A stretch of 64,000 nucleotides of DNA from Anisakis pegreffii (GCA_035041965.1 JAPYMA010002831.1:124001-188000), one strand, 5' to 3'. Positions 37,901 to 51,371 are shown, counted from the first letter of the stretch. Program-made: numbers and translations. Notes: generated by a model from the sequence alone, not told the origin.

Positions 37901-38013
37901 GTAATCCCCTCGAGCACTCTCGTTATGTTCTATTCTACCAGTTCTATCTCTCTTTTTCCATGCTGATTCGAACGGGCTTCGCATCCATCCATCTCGTCAT
38001 GAAATTAAAACAG

Positions 38014-38959
38014 AATGTTTCCCGATGGACGAACTGAAAACGGTTAGCTATCTATGTTATGTGTGGTTATATATTAATGAAAGGAGTTGTTCTACGGGTA
38101 ATAGACTGAAAATTGTGGAGGAGTGTAAAAATTTCACTTTTTTATTATTCGATATGTTCATTTCTTTCAGCCAATGACCGTTGTCTCCGAATGTTTGGTC
38201 AACGTCTATTTGACTTCTAACAAGTATCCCTTATTGTAAGCCTTCATCTTATCATCATTTTTTGCATTCTCGTTCTGTGCAGTTCATCATTCTTAACACG
38301 GATCAATTTGTCATTTCGTTGAATAGTTCTATCGATCAGTTCTATCGATAACAGCCTATCCTATAAACTTCTTTTTATTTCGTCCATTTACCTTGATTAG
38401 AAGTTAAGAGGACAGTGAGTAACACGGTCTTTATTATGATAAGAATATTGCTCGATTCTCATTAATAGGCTGCTTATTCTACTACAGAGTGAAGCAATGG
38501 GTCGTTGATGTCATCAGACGGCAGAAAATACGAATTTTTATTTCAGCAAACTGACTGGTATAATGAGTGAGTATTATTGGGGAGTATGCAGTTGCAGAGA
38601 GCAGCCTCAAACGATTCAGTTCGTTTTCTTTTCAGTTCAAATAAAATATAATCTTTTTTCTAGCCTCTTACGGTCCAATATGCGCTTCATATGTAAAAAA
38701 GACTTTTATTATGATGCACCTGGTTGAGTTCGTCAACTTGATTGATTGTACATTCGTTGTCGTTTCATTGCTGGGTGTTACTTCAAACGCCCAATGTGGT
38801 GTCACTTTCATGCGATTTATTTGTAGCCGCGTTTGTTTGTCTCGTTTTAAGGTAAGTTCAGCTATGTCAACAGTCCATGTATATTATAGTTCGTATTTGT
38901 GCATTTTGCAGCGAGCCGGTTCGCGAGCCACGATCGACAAACGTATTCGTTGGTGTTAA
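38014..38959 (+). CDS. Candidate small spliced gene, unknown function
   Basis: Five putative exons link in consistent phase: 38014-38042, 38171-38235, 38547-38566, 38664-38851 and 38912-38959. Donors are GTTAGC, GTAAGC, GTGAGT and GTAAGT; acceptors are CTTTCAG, ATTTCAG, TTTTTTCTAG and TTTTGCAG. An ATG lies 11 nt after an AAACAG acceptor, where a trans-splice site would fit. The product would be about 113 residues starting Met-Asp-Glu-Leu, with a hydrophobic segment in the fourth exon (LIDCTFVVVSLLGV) and a basic Arg/Lys-rich end. The last intron is only 60 bp. I do not recognise the protein, and the chain may be chance. Confidence 0.3.
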
Positions 38960-41900
38960 TTTCAGCATTTTGCAAAAGTATTTTTAGCAAACTAAAAAGA
39001 TCAGTGAGGTAAAACATTCACTCTCATCTGTATTTTGACGCATCTCCTCTCAGAGTGTTGTATCTGATACGAATTCATCAGCTTTCTCTGAAGTGCTGTT
39101 GACAGTACATAAGAGGTTTCTATCGAAAACAGACTTATCATTCCAAGAAACGGCCAGTCAACATTTCATATCTCATTCATTTGAGAGAGGACCTTGTATA
39201 ATCTTTTGCAATTTTGATGAATAAATTCAAAAATGACCATTTTTCGAAACATTCAATCGTTATATTTCGATTTCTTTTTCTAACATTTCTTATGTTCTTC
39301 TCTGCAACAACTGAAGAACGACTTCGATACCAAAAAATAACACTTCGTTGAATTTCGAGTAAATATGTCTGTCCATGATGCTGCTATTTGTTTGTATTGA
39401 TAGATACATCCTATATGAGTAAAATGTTAATTGTAAGTAAAAAATTTCGAAAACGATCAATGAAATAAAGGAAAATCTCGAAAAATGACTTTGTTCGATA
39501 GCAGTGTGCACTGTCAGAAAAATGTTCATCTATCCGCACTCATAATTTATTCAACAATGGAATCATCCTTGTCAAGTCATCTGATAATCAATATGTTGTT
39601 ATTTCATCGACACCTAACAATTTTTCTGTTACATTTCTGTCCTTTTATAAGCGTATCATGATATAGATAATTCATTTTTAATGCCTGAAACTTTGTGTAC
39701 TAACTCATTTCCGGGAATCGTTAGGTTAGAAAATTTAGAAGCTTATTGCTTTGCAGATATTACTCATTTCTGCAGTTGGAAGAGGTATCATTTAAAGAGC
39801 AGTTCTGTTTTTCGACATGGGCCTTTCATTTTTTGACGTTTTTCGGTTGCTTCGGATTGAAAGATTGTAGATGAGGTATGAAGCTTAAATAAGACAAGTT
39901 GCATATTCGAGCTGTAAAGTCTGTGGAAAACGTTTAAATTAACGAGATTAGCATGATTCTGCACCGATAAGAGTTTCTCTTTCAACGTTGTGACTATCTA
40001 AAAGTGAACAATTTATAAAAGGGTGCATCTGTAAGTTTCTATCGACAGTGGAATGCATTCGTTTGATTAGTCGTATTCGCTACTGAATTTTGCGCAAAGG
40101 AAGGCTAACCCTTATCATATGAAGCATTCCTGTTGTTGTTTTGACACACAAAAGCGTTAAGTTCTACTGCTTTTCATGAATTGTTCACTAGTATTATGAT
40201 GATGGATTGGCATGGTTCCTTTTTCTGAACCTATAAGTTTCTCACGCTTCCTCTCTATTGAAGAATTCACTAGCTCTACGTTCGAAGTGTTCGCTCGAGC
40301 CGCATGGTTACTTACCGAAAAATAGACGTAGAAGAATATCAGCAGTTTTTTCAAACTTTTTGTTTTCGCCAAAAAACTAAAATTTGATTCAGTGAATCCA
40401 GTCATTTTCTCGTTTGTTTATTTAGAGATTTTCCGTGTTTTTCATCGGTCTAAAAATTTTCTTGAAAAGAATTTTTTCTATCTGCAATGCAAAAAAGAGC
40501 GTTAGATGTTCACATGATCGAATGCGGTTTGGAGCTCATTTTGAAATACATCGAGGGGTTGATTTTATAATAAGTCAATTTTGTCCGTCTATGAAATCAA
40601 TGTTGATTTTTGCAGATATTCAATCGCACCATTCTTAACATATCGCCTGATCAAGGACGAATAAGCGATTCAATAATTGAAATGAACTTGATTGAAATTC
40701 GAATCGTTGTTATGCATGATATGAACCGATTCAAATAGGATGAATTTTGGGAATGCGCTGCTTTTTATTGTGTTATGCAATATGTTTTTGACAACTCAAT
40801 TAATTTAGCAATGATTTATCATCGTAATTCATTTCAAATTCCACCATCACACTCAAAACATTTCATCTATCAATTCAACCAGTGTTACATTGTTCCATTT
40901 ACGTTTTTCACAACTCCATTTAATACAATACAGTCGCATAGTTACGTATGAGAACGATGCGCTAAAATTTCTGCTTTTTGATAAGCATCTGACCATCGTC
41001 GAACTGTTTTGCTTGGTTTTATGTATTGAGCACACATCATTAGTTATGTGTTTCTTATCAAGATTGTCACAAACACATATCTACTCGCTTATCCGCTTTG
41101 AATCGTTTACGATGAGCGATCGAGCGGTATCCTTTCAAGAATGCATTTATGCATCTGCTTTCACGCCACTCATCACACTTCATCCATTTTCCTGTTTCTT
41201 CCAAATTATTCATAACTCGAGAAAAGACTTCTGTCAACCTTGAGTTCTTCGTCTGCCATATTTCACTTCTGCCAGTTTTCTGCATTTTGTTACCAGCGCA
41301 GGCTTGTTCTTTAATAACAAGTAATAAAAGTTGTCCGGGTAATGTTGTGCTGTGATATGAGTTGAGTGAGTATTGGAATTCTAGCATCAACGCGTTAATG
41401 CCAAGTTTTAATCATATTGAAACTCAGTGATTCTGCTCGTGAAATATTGCTCTCATGTTTTTTTGTCCATATTTCCTTCTTTCTCACAATATTCAAAGAG
41501 CGAATATGGACTGTCTTTGATAATATTTGAAAGAATACTTTCAATAATGTCATGTTCAACACTGATGTTATTGATTCCAATTTCATCAAGCGTTTTTGTT
41601 ACAATCGATTCGAGTAATCATTTCTGGATCATTAACTTTCGTTCATTGTTTATATCGCGTTTGCAATTTTCTCGCTTTTTTTCGTTCATTGCAATCGTTT
41701 TCGAATTCTTCATCAATGAAAAATTGCACATTTGACATTTTCGTTTGGCCAAATGAGTTTCAAGTATTCGAATAATTTTGGTGCAATAGAACTACTGCTG
41801 AACTAGGTAGTGAACAACAGTGAAACGGATAACGCTCAATTTTGCGATGAAAATTGTTCGTAAAATTCAACGGATTTCGATAATTATTCTAGTGCATTAA

Positions 41901-42324
41901 AGATGCTGCTGAACTTTTCATGAGCACTTTCAAATTACGAGATTGTCAGTGAGTGAATAGAAAACGAATGGAGGCAATTATTTCTGTGCACCAAAGAGAT
42001 CATTCCTTTCGAAGTCGGTTTCATTGGCAAGTGCTGATAATTAGAAAAAGTCATAGTGAGAAATGCTCAAAACAATGGCTCTCATAGCAGGGAAGTTGCC
42101 CATGGGAGTGAATTGCGGATGTTGGCAAATCTTTATTGATTTACTTATTCATTCTTATAATTCTTCCACGAATGTTCACTGATGTTTTCAAAATGTGCGT
42201 TAAATTACAACTAGGTCATTCCTTTGATTCACAGGCAAGTTCTTGGATTCTTGACAGCAACCTTCTCAAGCAATGGATCAACTTAGGGTTTTCTTCTGAA
42301 TTTGTCACTGTGATATGATACACT

Positions 42325-42790
42325 TCTAGAGGCGGGGGGAGGGGGAAAGTACGGTCGCGTTTATTGTTAGAGGAGAGGATGACGGACCTTTACTCGACAC
42401 AAGGAAGCACGAAGCGTGAGAGCGTGGAAATCACTGATCTAAACAAATGGAACATTCAGAAATTCAATATTGGGAACTGAACGTTACTTATTTTTCTTAC
42501 TGCTATTGTTTTGGTTTCATAGTGAAACGTGACTGTGAAGTAAGATTGGCACCTTGTGTTCGCAGAGCCGGGGACGAGAAGAGCACAAGTAGTTTGTCCC
42601 CATCTCCACAGCCACTCTTTCTCCGCGGGGAAGACCATGAAGAGGGGAACAGAGCGAGCGAAGATTAATTCTTGTCTTTTCTGGGAGGGCCAGCAGAGAA
42701 GAACGCTTCTCTTTCCGTCTCGCGAAGACGGGAATAAACTTCTCCTGTCTCTGCAGTGGCGAGGATTGCAAAATCCGTTCACGTGTCAGC
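42325..42790. repeat. GC-rich block, possible degraded mobile element
   Basis: Two GC-rich patches, about 42330-42430 (G run GGCGGGGGGAGGGGG) and about 42555-42780, stand out from AT-rich flanks. The second is open in three frames (up to about 135 codons) simply because stop codons are scarce in GC-rich DNA. No domain is recognisable in any frame. Weakly similar inverted ends (ATAGTGAAACGTGA near 42520 and TACTGTCAAACTAT near 42795) hint at an inserted element. It lies 0.3-0.8 kb upstream of ltd-1, so a regulatory role is an alternative. Confidence 0.4.
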
Positions 42791-43115
42791 CATACTGTCA
42801 AACTATAACTGAATACTATTATCTGATATCCGATCACATTTTGAGTGTCCTTTTAATTTTTTTAAAATTTTACTGTCTTTCATCTAGTATGTACAGTCAG
42901 TTTGTTTGCTTAAGCATACTCATTTTGGATGATATTTATTCGAAAGGTATTTCATTGGCTTAGTTATTTGCTCTTATTTCCTTCGTTTATTCATTTTTTG
43001 TAAATACGAATCGTTCGTTCGGATGACATTAGCCAGTTATTACTGGATTAGTGTTCATTAGCTGATGTTATACGGTCGATTGCATAGTTTTCATTGTGTC
43101 ACATATTGATGATTG

Positions 43116-46100
43116 ATGACTGTAATTAAGATGGTAAAAGAGTTGTGTCATCGATGCTCCAAACCTGTCTATCCAACAGATAAGGTAGGACCGCTCAAAG
43201 ATTCGACCTATTTTCATCAGGGATGCTTCAAATGCTACATTTGCGGTACAAGACTTGCACTTAAAACTTATTGCAACAACCGAAATGATACTGATGATCA
43301 GGTTTGTTTTTTTTCTAGTTGTCTTGGTCATAATTTGTCTGCATTATTCTTTGCGGCCATGTGAAGCATTCAGAATACTCGTGCTTTCATCAAAAAATTG
43401 TTCTCAAGTAACTTTTCATTTAAGCCTAAGTGGCGAATCTTAACGGCTAAATTTATTTGTTATTTATGGTGAATATTCATAAGCTTTTTTGAGTATCTTC
43501 TGTGAAAAAGTATTCTTTTGTCAGTCGTATTATGAGTTGCGATTATTACATAGTTTTGTATGGTCACAGAATGTGGTATTGTGTACGTGTCTTCAATAGT
43601 GCACTTGTTTAAGATCGTTTCTGTTGATGGAATCAGTTAATGTCATCAATTCAGAAGTGATTTTTTGAAGGATTTCACTCTTCAGAGGGGCAAACGAAAA
43701 GACGTAGTCACTATGTCTTTTATGGCTATGTCTTTTACGTTTTTTGAAAAAATATTTCATTTAGTTTATTTCGAAATACATCTTAGTTTGTTCGAAGAAA
43801 TTCGTTCGAAATATTCTAGTTTGCACAGTTTGGACCATTTTTCAGTCCCGGGATCGTTTTGGATAGTAAGCAAAAATATTACTGAATATGCATGAACTGG
43901 AAACGATTGGTGTGTAATTCAAGATGAGTATATTGCCAAGATCTTATAAAATGCCGTGTTTCATCAAATCGTGGGATTTCTCGGAGCGTAACGTCCAATA
44001 TCGTGATTCAAAAATCGGGATCCCGTGCAAACGCTGATTTTATTACGTTTATAACAGTGACCATGAATAGTACGATGATGATAAGTGAAACATTTTGCAA
44101 TAGTCCACTTCTTGTTTCGTGTGTCTATGTTCTGTTTCCACGGTTTGCATTCAGGAAATCTATTGCAACAACCATGTGCCCGTGGCAGGGCCGCACGATC
44201 TTCCCCCGAACCGTTCTGGTCAGCAGAATGGTAACGGTTCGGTAACTAGTGGTGGTTTTCGCCGTGACGCCGGCTTGGAGGACATGAAAATCGCACATGC
44301 TATCAAAGCAACCCAAGTTTCGAAACCCTATCCCAAAATAATACATGAGGGAGCCAAATATGTGGTTGTGAGTCATTTTCCTTAGCAATTTTCAATATTG
44401 TTCCCATATTTGATACGTGCCGAATTGTGACATCAAGAAAATTAGCATTAATATGGAAATTGTTTTCACAGCGGATTGCCATCAGTTTGTTTTTCTCATA
44501 TTTGGTAATAAACAAAGTACCATCATTATAATACTCTTCTCATCAAAATTCTGTGAAATCAGCAATGCATTTGAAGCCTCAAAATCAAACGTGTCTTGTG
44601 TATTACATCACATTGCGTGAATGTTCTCATAAATTTGATATTTAATTGGTTTAAATGGCCATTTAAAAGCGGTGAAGTAAAAGTTAATATCAGGATTACG
44701 ATGCACAAACACGTCTTGAACTGATCCATCGTCGTGATGAGGATAAACTTTACGAAGCATTTGATGAGAACAAGAAACGTGAATACGATCGCTTCGAAAA
44801 GGAAACAAAGGTGACGAATTATTTCACTTTCTTTCATTCATTTATTCAATCGACTATACTCATCTTGTTGCAAATATTCGCACATAAATAATGCCGTAAA
44901 TTTTTAGGAGGAATGGGAACAAGCGTTAGCTGATTTTGCTCGAAAATTTGAGAAGGGTCAGGTTGGTAACAAAAACAAAGAAGAATTGATACGACATTTG
45001 ACGATTAAGAGAGATAAGAAGTTAGAAACGCTTCACATGCAAAGGAAAGAGCGAGAGCGATTGCAAACTGCAGAGTTAGTTGACCGACAAGCAAAAGAAA
45101 TGCTCGAACTGTTCAAGCAGGCTAGAGTGGTGAGTTGTCTATAAATTCTAATCAATTCGACTTGTAATAATTCATCAGTTGATTGAGCAATTCAAGTTAT
45201 TTTCATCAATTTACATATGATCATTAAAATTATGCTCCCAGTATGAAAGAGTTCAACATTTGTTCGATTGGTCATGTATGATTGATCTCAAGTATTCGTT
45301 GGTTAAGCTCATAACTGGAGGATGCTCAAAACTGTATAGAAATGAGTTCCAGAGCGATTACCTGCGGGCGTTACTCATTTATTCGAAGTATTAGGGTTTT
45401 GTAAACATCCTTATCATGCTTTGCGCCGAAAATGTTCATGTTATATCGGTAGTATTTCCAGGATTGCTCTTCCGATGATGCAAACGGAAGTGGTCCGCCA
45501 TCGTATCCAACCACGCCACCGCCACCAATGCCCCCGATGTGTAGTAAACGGGATGTTTACACAAGCACCTCCGTATTCGAATCAATTGATCAAATTGCCA
45601 TTTCAATGGCGCAGTCTGAAGTAACAACTTTCACCGAACTTATTCGCGCACTCACAACCAATGCTAGATCAGATGTTGATAAAGCCAGGTTAATCAGTCT
45701 TTATGTCGTTGATCATCAAAATAGTTTGTGGCAGGCCTGCATACCAAGTGCAACACGTTCGATTCGTATTCATACAAGAATTCTTACATGACTATGTCCG
45801 ATGTTCTATCATAGTTCTGCAATATGTGGTTATGAAAAATGAAATACATAGCACAGGAAACAAAAAAATAACGTCAATTATGCCTGCTGCATCATGCTCA
45901 GAATTGCACGCATAATTGCATTATTATTCTGTCATTTTCTCTCATGAAATCCACATCCGCATTATGTAATGATGATATGTGTTTTTTTCGATTAATGTGC
46001 AAAATCACTGGTTTCAGATGTATTGTCTGTAAACAGGAATAATGATTAACAATCGGATGCTGGTTAAAGTTATGAAACCACATGTTTCATAAGGGACATA

Positions 46101-49100
46101 TCTCATATCATGCACCTAAATAAAAGTCTAATTAAATGTGATGCAATTCGGGTGAAATATGCAACAAATATTCAGTTTTTGTACTTACTTTCAGAGCTAT
46201 TTATCGTTGGATTACCGTAAAGAATCTGAACGTTATGCAGTTCGATAACGATTTAGATAGCAACACACCCATGGGCCTTCTGAGAGGGATCAAATATGGA
46301 ACAGAAAGTTATCATGTTCTCTTCAAGCGACTTTGCAGGTAGAGTATAACACTGTCTCTTTTCATCTGTTTGCTTCAGCAAAGAATAACTATGTTTCGGC
46401 AGATTCCATCAAAAGATCACATTAATTCTTGTCATAACAATGTAATGTACCGGTCCATCTATTGAACATGATGAATCAACCTGTTGATCGCCTCAGATCA
46501 ACGAAGTCATCTTTAAAGGGAAACCTCATCGTGGGGGGTCCATGCACAATGCAACCTCTGAAGGTCATTGCTATTTCTGCTGTACGTTAGGGTAATTTGC
46601 ATGCGATTGGATACAATGCGGTAAATTACTCAAGATTGAACCAGTTCGAAGGAGTTATTGGAGTGAGGAGAATGATGTTGGCTGGAATAACTTCTTTACT
46701 GTTGAAACTTTATGACAGTTCATCAATGTTTGATGGGTCTATCTTTCAAATTTTACCCGTTGTAAAGTTTCACCTTCAGTTTTTGCCTTTTCTGTTTCAG
46801 CTATGCGGGTTTGCACTGCGTCGTTATAAAAGGCTTCAGTAAATCTGCTGGGTATCAGCCTGGCTTCCGCTTTGATGATAATCGCTTTCGGAACACATGG
46901 AATGCGGTATTTTTGGATGGCTCATGGAGATTTGTTCAGTGTAATTGGGGAGCTCGTCATCTTGTGTACGTTTGTGTCTTTTGCGAATTTATTCAAGCAT
47001 ATTTCATTTGGTTTAATTGCTTTCTTTCGTTTGGATTTATCTCGTAATTCGCTGCAGCAAACTATAGTTAATCAGTTGCAGATATGAATGAGTGAAACGT
47101 AATCTTTTCTTTTGCAATTTCGTTCTTCTCAATTTTACGTTTGTTTTGGGAGAAAACCGTGAATCGTAATTATCATCGAAATTTTGATAATAATCCATCT
47201 AATAGCCGTTTTATCATATGAATGCAAGTCAACATTTTTAGTAATGCGAAAGAAGGTTCAAGGTCAGCATCAAGGAGCGATAGCTTACGGTACGAATACG
47301 ACGATCATTATTTCATGACTGATCCTGAGGTGAGCTTAAAAAATATGTTACCCTTGTCTTTCGTCATTTTACTCTTATCGTTTATTTTGTCATTTTTTCA
47401 GGAATTTATTTACGAATTCTTCCCTCAACAGAATGAATGGCAGCTTCTACAAAGACCTATCACATTGCGCCAGTTTGAGTCAAAACCTTTCGTACGATCC
47501 TTGTTCTTTCGATATGGTCTCAGCTTTACAGATCCCAACTTACAAGCAGTTATATTGGTATTTGATCATTAATTTCGCTTTGTTCTTATCGTTTTGCTTT
47601 AACGATTTTGGTTATCCTCACTGTTTTAGTGAGCAGGCCATTTCTAATTTGCCATTGAGTATTGTTCAAGTGCCCTGTTTCTACGATCTAACCAACTAGG
47701 TGACTCTGCAGTTTGCAAAACGTCTGTTTTCTTTCAAAAACCGATCGTTAATGTGTCAAGTTAATCGACTTCGCCATTGAATTTCCTTCAAAGTTCGTTT
47801 GTTCATCAAAATGAAAGTTCAAAGTGGCTTCTGCTACTATTAACCAAAGCTTCTGCTGTTTTTTGCAATATTCATAGTTCACAACATTTAGGCTGACAAA
47901 TCTGGTGCAGCAACAATTTCAATAAATATGTGTAATGAAGCGTTGGATTCGTTAATCTTCCACTACAATTTGAAGTAAGACCTTTGAAACGCTTTTGTTT
48001 CTATTGATCATAAAACTGATTAATCGCTCGTTACCTCTGATGTTGTATTATTCTAGTATAGGGGTTGTTAGCAGTAAATAATGACTCATCCAACTGTTAT
48101 TTTTACGCTTTATTTTGTGCTCAGTTTTGAAATTTTCAGTTACATTTGTTTGCACCTCAAAGAAATTTAAAATGACATGTCGTACAGATTTTATGATGGT
48201 GACGATTCGGAACTGAATGGCTATAGTCTGAAACGATTCGTTATGCAGTCAGTTGTGGGTGATGCTGCTGTATTTCGGGTTCATTGCCCTTCCACCCGTC
48301 CACTTCTCCTCGATATTTTCGCAAATACTGTGTCGCCGGGACACTATCTCACCGGGCAACCGATCAAATTCAAGAGTGTTTGCAAATTCAAGGTAGACGA
48401 ATTGCATGTATCATAGGTATTAATAATTCGTCGTCGAATCATTCCACCATTTGTTCAATATGATCTTCAAAGTCATCTCCATCATCCAGCAAGTTGAAAA
48501 TTATATGCCTCTGATTAAAAGTGGCCAGTTTCATCGCAATGGTGTGCGGAGCAATTAGTTGCATTACCTATACCATACACTTCTTATTGATCGGGTGCGT
48601 CGATTGAAAACCTCAGAAGGTTGCTTTTTGAGCGTTTCATTTCTCGGTTGAAGAGAGATGCTTTAGATTGTATGTGAGCAACTGAATGTGATTATGGTGC
48701 CGTTGCCAGAATGTGCAAGCGGTGAATGGGGTCCTGCGAAGGCGTATCGTTTATTTGGCCTTATTCCTCTTAGCCATGAAGATGCTATCATCAACAGTGA
48801 TCGATATTTGGAAATCAAGTTCAGGTTGGTTTCTCAGTTTCAGTTCTGTTCTTATTCCCATATTCACTGCAACATTCTCTCAAAAAGTTGATTCTTTCAA
48901 GAATGAATTCTAAACTAGAAATACATGATAGTCACGAGCGAAAAAATTATTCTTTTTCAAGCGAACCAATATGTATACATCATTTTTAGCAAATCATTAA
49001 TATCAGTTGTCAATTTCATTGAAAGATGATAACGAGCACTATCTGAATTATCAATGAGCAAAAATCAGTAATCAAGTGGTAAATTTATTTCATCAGATTG

Positions 49101-51358
49101 AAATCATTTTCAGAATGATAAAACCGTTGGCTGAATTCGTTGTTTCCTTACACAAGAATCGTGTTGATGATCGATCATTGCAACGCTATTGTCATACATC
49201 TATACGTAATGATATAGTCACCATTCAGATTGACTTTTATGAAGATGGACAATATGGTCTTGATATTTATACCAGGTTACTTAACTTTTTTGATTCTCTT
49301 TTTCATATCAGTCAAAAATTTGTATTGAGTTCTGCGTAAGATTTTCGAAGCAACTACCGTATTTTCCGGACTATAAGGTGCACTTAAAAGTCTTCAATTT
49401 TTTCAAAAAACAAAAGTGCGCCTTATAACCCGAAGCATCTTTTGTATGGATTAATTCTGGTTACTGATCTTGAAGTGAATGGTCATTGTGAATGCGTTCA
49501 ATGAAGTTTGACTGATTGACTGTTTTGTTTCCTTTAATGTGCCTTATATCAGGTGCGATTTATTTAAGAAAAAAGTTCGAAAATAGACCGTTCATTGACA
49601 GTGCGGAAAATACGGTATATTCTATTTTCATGCACATTTTTCAAGATTGTGTTGTCTAACAAATGCATGTAAGCTGGATTGCAAGTCAGTCTTTGGCGAT
49701 GTTTCAGTCCACATCTTCTGAGCCATCATTCTCTAGCCCGTTCTTCGAGATTTTCAATATTACATTATCATATCTGCAGTGAAGAAAATCAGAAATGCCT
49801 TCCAATTTTGCAATTTTATAAAGTCATTCCACCGCGCCAAAATTAGTTCACCATTGTCAGTGAACGTTTTTGTAGAATTTGAATGCAGTGTACAATATTG
49901 ATAATGCATATTTTTCTGTTTGCATATTGAATATTTTAATCTTTTGCAGAGAGCCATCATCACGTTCTACGGTTGATATCGGTAAACAGTTACTGACACA
50001 CTGTTGCAAATATTTAATAAATGCACGTATGTAGGTTGAAATAAGATTACTGAAGTGCATGCTTCAGTTTGTCAATATTATTCATTTATTTTCACGCGAA
50101 CATTCGTTCACTTATTTCACATAAACTTTTAAATGTGCACAAAAGAAATATTCAAGATGAGTGTATACATTCATTATTGTTCAAAACCAGATGCAAAACC
50201 GCATTTAACCTATGCTGATGGTTGACGACGCCGACTTGTTGGAACTTTGACCAGGTTTAGCCTATTTCGAAACATTTGATGTGTGTCAGGAAGAATTAAG
50301 TATTGAGCATGCCTTCTAAAATTATGTTGTTTTTTGTATGTTCATCGAAAGGATAAAATGCTTATTGAAGGATTTTTGAATAATTTCTTGATCGCTATTT
50401 GAGTTTGTGTCTTTACGAGCGCTCTATTCAAATATCCCCAAAACACTCACTCACTATCATTAACAATCAGAATTTTTATTGATTTTAACTTGAAACTGAG
50501 TTCATTTCTGAAATTGTTATTTTATAAGAGCTGTTCGTAAGAAAAATGTTCAGTTTGTAAAGGAATTCAAGAATATCGTCATGACGACATCATTATTCTT
50601 CAAAATAGTAACGAATAAGCCATATTCTTGAGAAGGATTCTTCCAGGAAAACACCAAAAATTCTAATATATGACATGCATAATGTAGACATTCATTCGGT
50701 TTTTATCTTCAGATTTTTCATCTGCAAATTAACGCACTGGCTACGGGTCTTAACAGTTTTTCTTTCAAAATTGAACTGTTCAGATCAATGAAGCATGAGA
50801 ATGAGGTATTTAATATTCAGTAGCATTTTATGAGCGGTGGTATATGTTTTTTCTATTTCTCATCGTTTTTTGTCCTAATACTCCGTGTGTAATGGAATTT
50901 TTTTGTGCGTTGATGGACTTTGCTGGACATACTCCTCGCAGTTGATCTATCACTTTTACTTTTAGCTTGAACAGTTTGGGCGATTTAAATTTCATGGTGA
51001 CTATGCTAATGATAGTCTTCAAAATTTATCTTCAGATAACAGATAATCTACGAACCGTTTGCTTAAAGAAACATTATTCCAGAAAAATTTCTGTTTGTTT
51101 TATCCCGTTTACTGCATACCGTATAATATAGGTTCACTCATTCCAAAGACTGACATACTTTAAGATTTTACGAATAGTGAATGAATCGCATCTTTGAAAA
51201 AGCGAAATTGTTTTTTGTTTGTAATCCATATTCTAGGAGTGCGTGTTCGTGTGCTTGTCTATCAAAGTGATGTATGTTCTCATAAAGAAATTAATTTCTC
51301 TATTGTAAGCGCTCATTATTTGATCGATGCTTTTTTATACTCACCGTTGAACAACTGA
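43116..51358 (+). CDS. ltd-1: LTD-1-like LIM and transglutaminase-like domain protein
   Basis: About 769 residues in 15 exons: 43116-43301, 44155-44364, 44694-44810, 44908-45129, 45462-45688, 46195-46338, 46801-46965, 47242-47329, 47402-47557, 47892-47974, 48188-48392, 48679-48824, 49114-49275, 49950-50026 and 51237-51358. All join in frame. An N-terminal LIM domain has its zinc ligands in C-x2-C, H-x2-C, C-x2-C and C-x2-H pairs. A charged helical region and a proline-rich linker follow, then a transglutaminase-like (KY/CYK3-type) domain and a long C-terminal KY-family region. The family is cytoskeletal, and LTD-1 is expressed in epidermis in C. elegans (recall). The KY catalytic triad appears replaced, so it is probably non-enzymatic. 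Start: ATG 43116 or 43131, uncertain; an untranslated or coding first exon upstream is possible. Confidence 0.9.
49355..49617. mobile_element. Tc1/mariner-type MITE in an ltd-1 intron
   Basis: Perfect 12-bp terminal inverted repeats, CCGTATTTTCCG at the left and CGGAAAATACGG at the right, are each bordered by TA, giving a 259-bp element plus TA duplication. Just inside, GGACTATAAGGTGCACTT and GTGCGCCTTATAACCCG resemble a widespread animal MITE family, from memory (ACTATAAGGCGCAC motif). There is no transposase. It lies between the exons ending 49275 and starting 49950. Confidence 0.8.
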
Positions 51359-51365
51359 GTTAATC

Positions 51366-51371
51366 AATAAA
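51366..51371 (+). terminator. Candidate polyadenylation signal of ltd-1
   Basis: AATAAA lies 8 bases after the TGA stop at 51356-51358, which would give an unusually short 3' UTR. Another AATAAA occurs near 51788 and could be the one used. Confidence 0.45.

Larger units (their letters stand above)
23955..38013. other. Gene-poor interval, about 14 kb
   Basis: AT-rich sequence with no recognisable domain, RNA gene or complete transposon. Open frames of 60-131 codons occur on both strands at about the number expected by chance at this base composition. They are rich in Phe, Leu, Ile, Ser and Cys, unlike the real exons in the window. Short spliced exons, 5' UTRs or regulatory DNA cannot be excluded by eye. 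Confidence 0.6.

Noticed and set aside
42456..42963. Overlapping long frames on both strands in the GC-rich block
   Set aside because: Several frames are open at once because stop codons are rare in GC-rich DNA. None has a recognisable domain.
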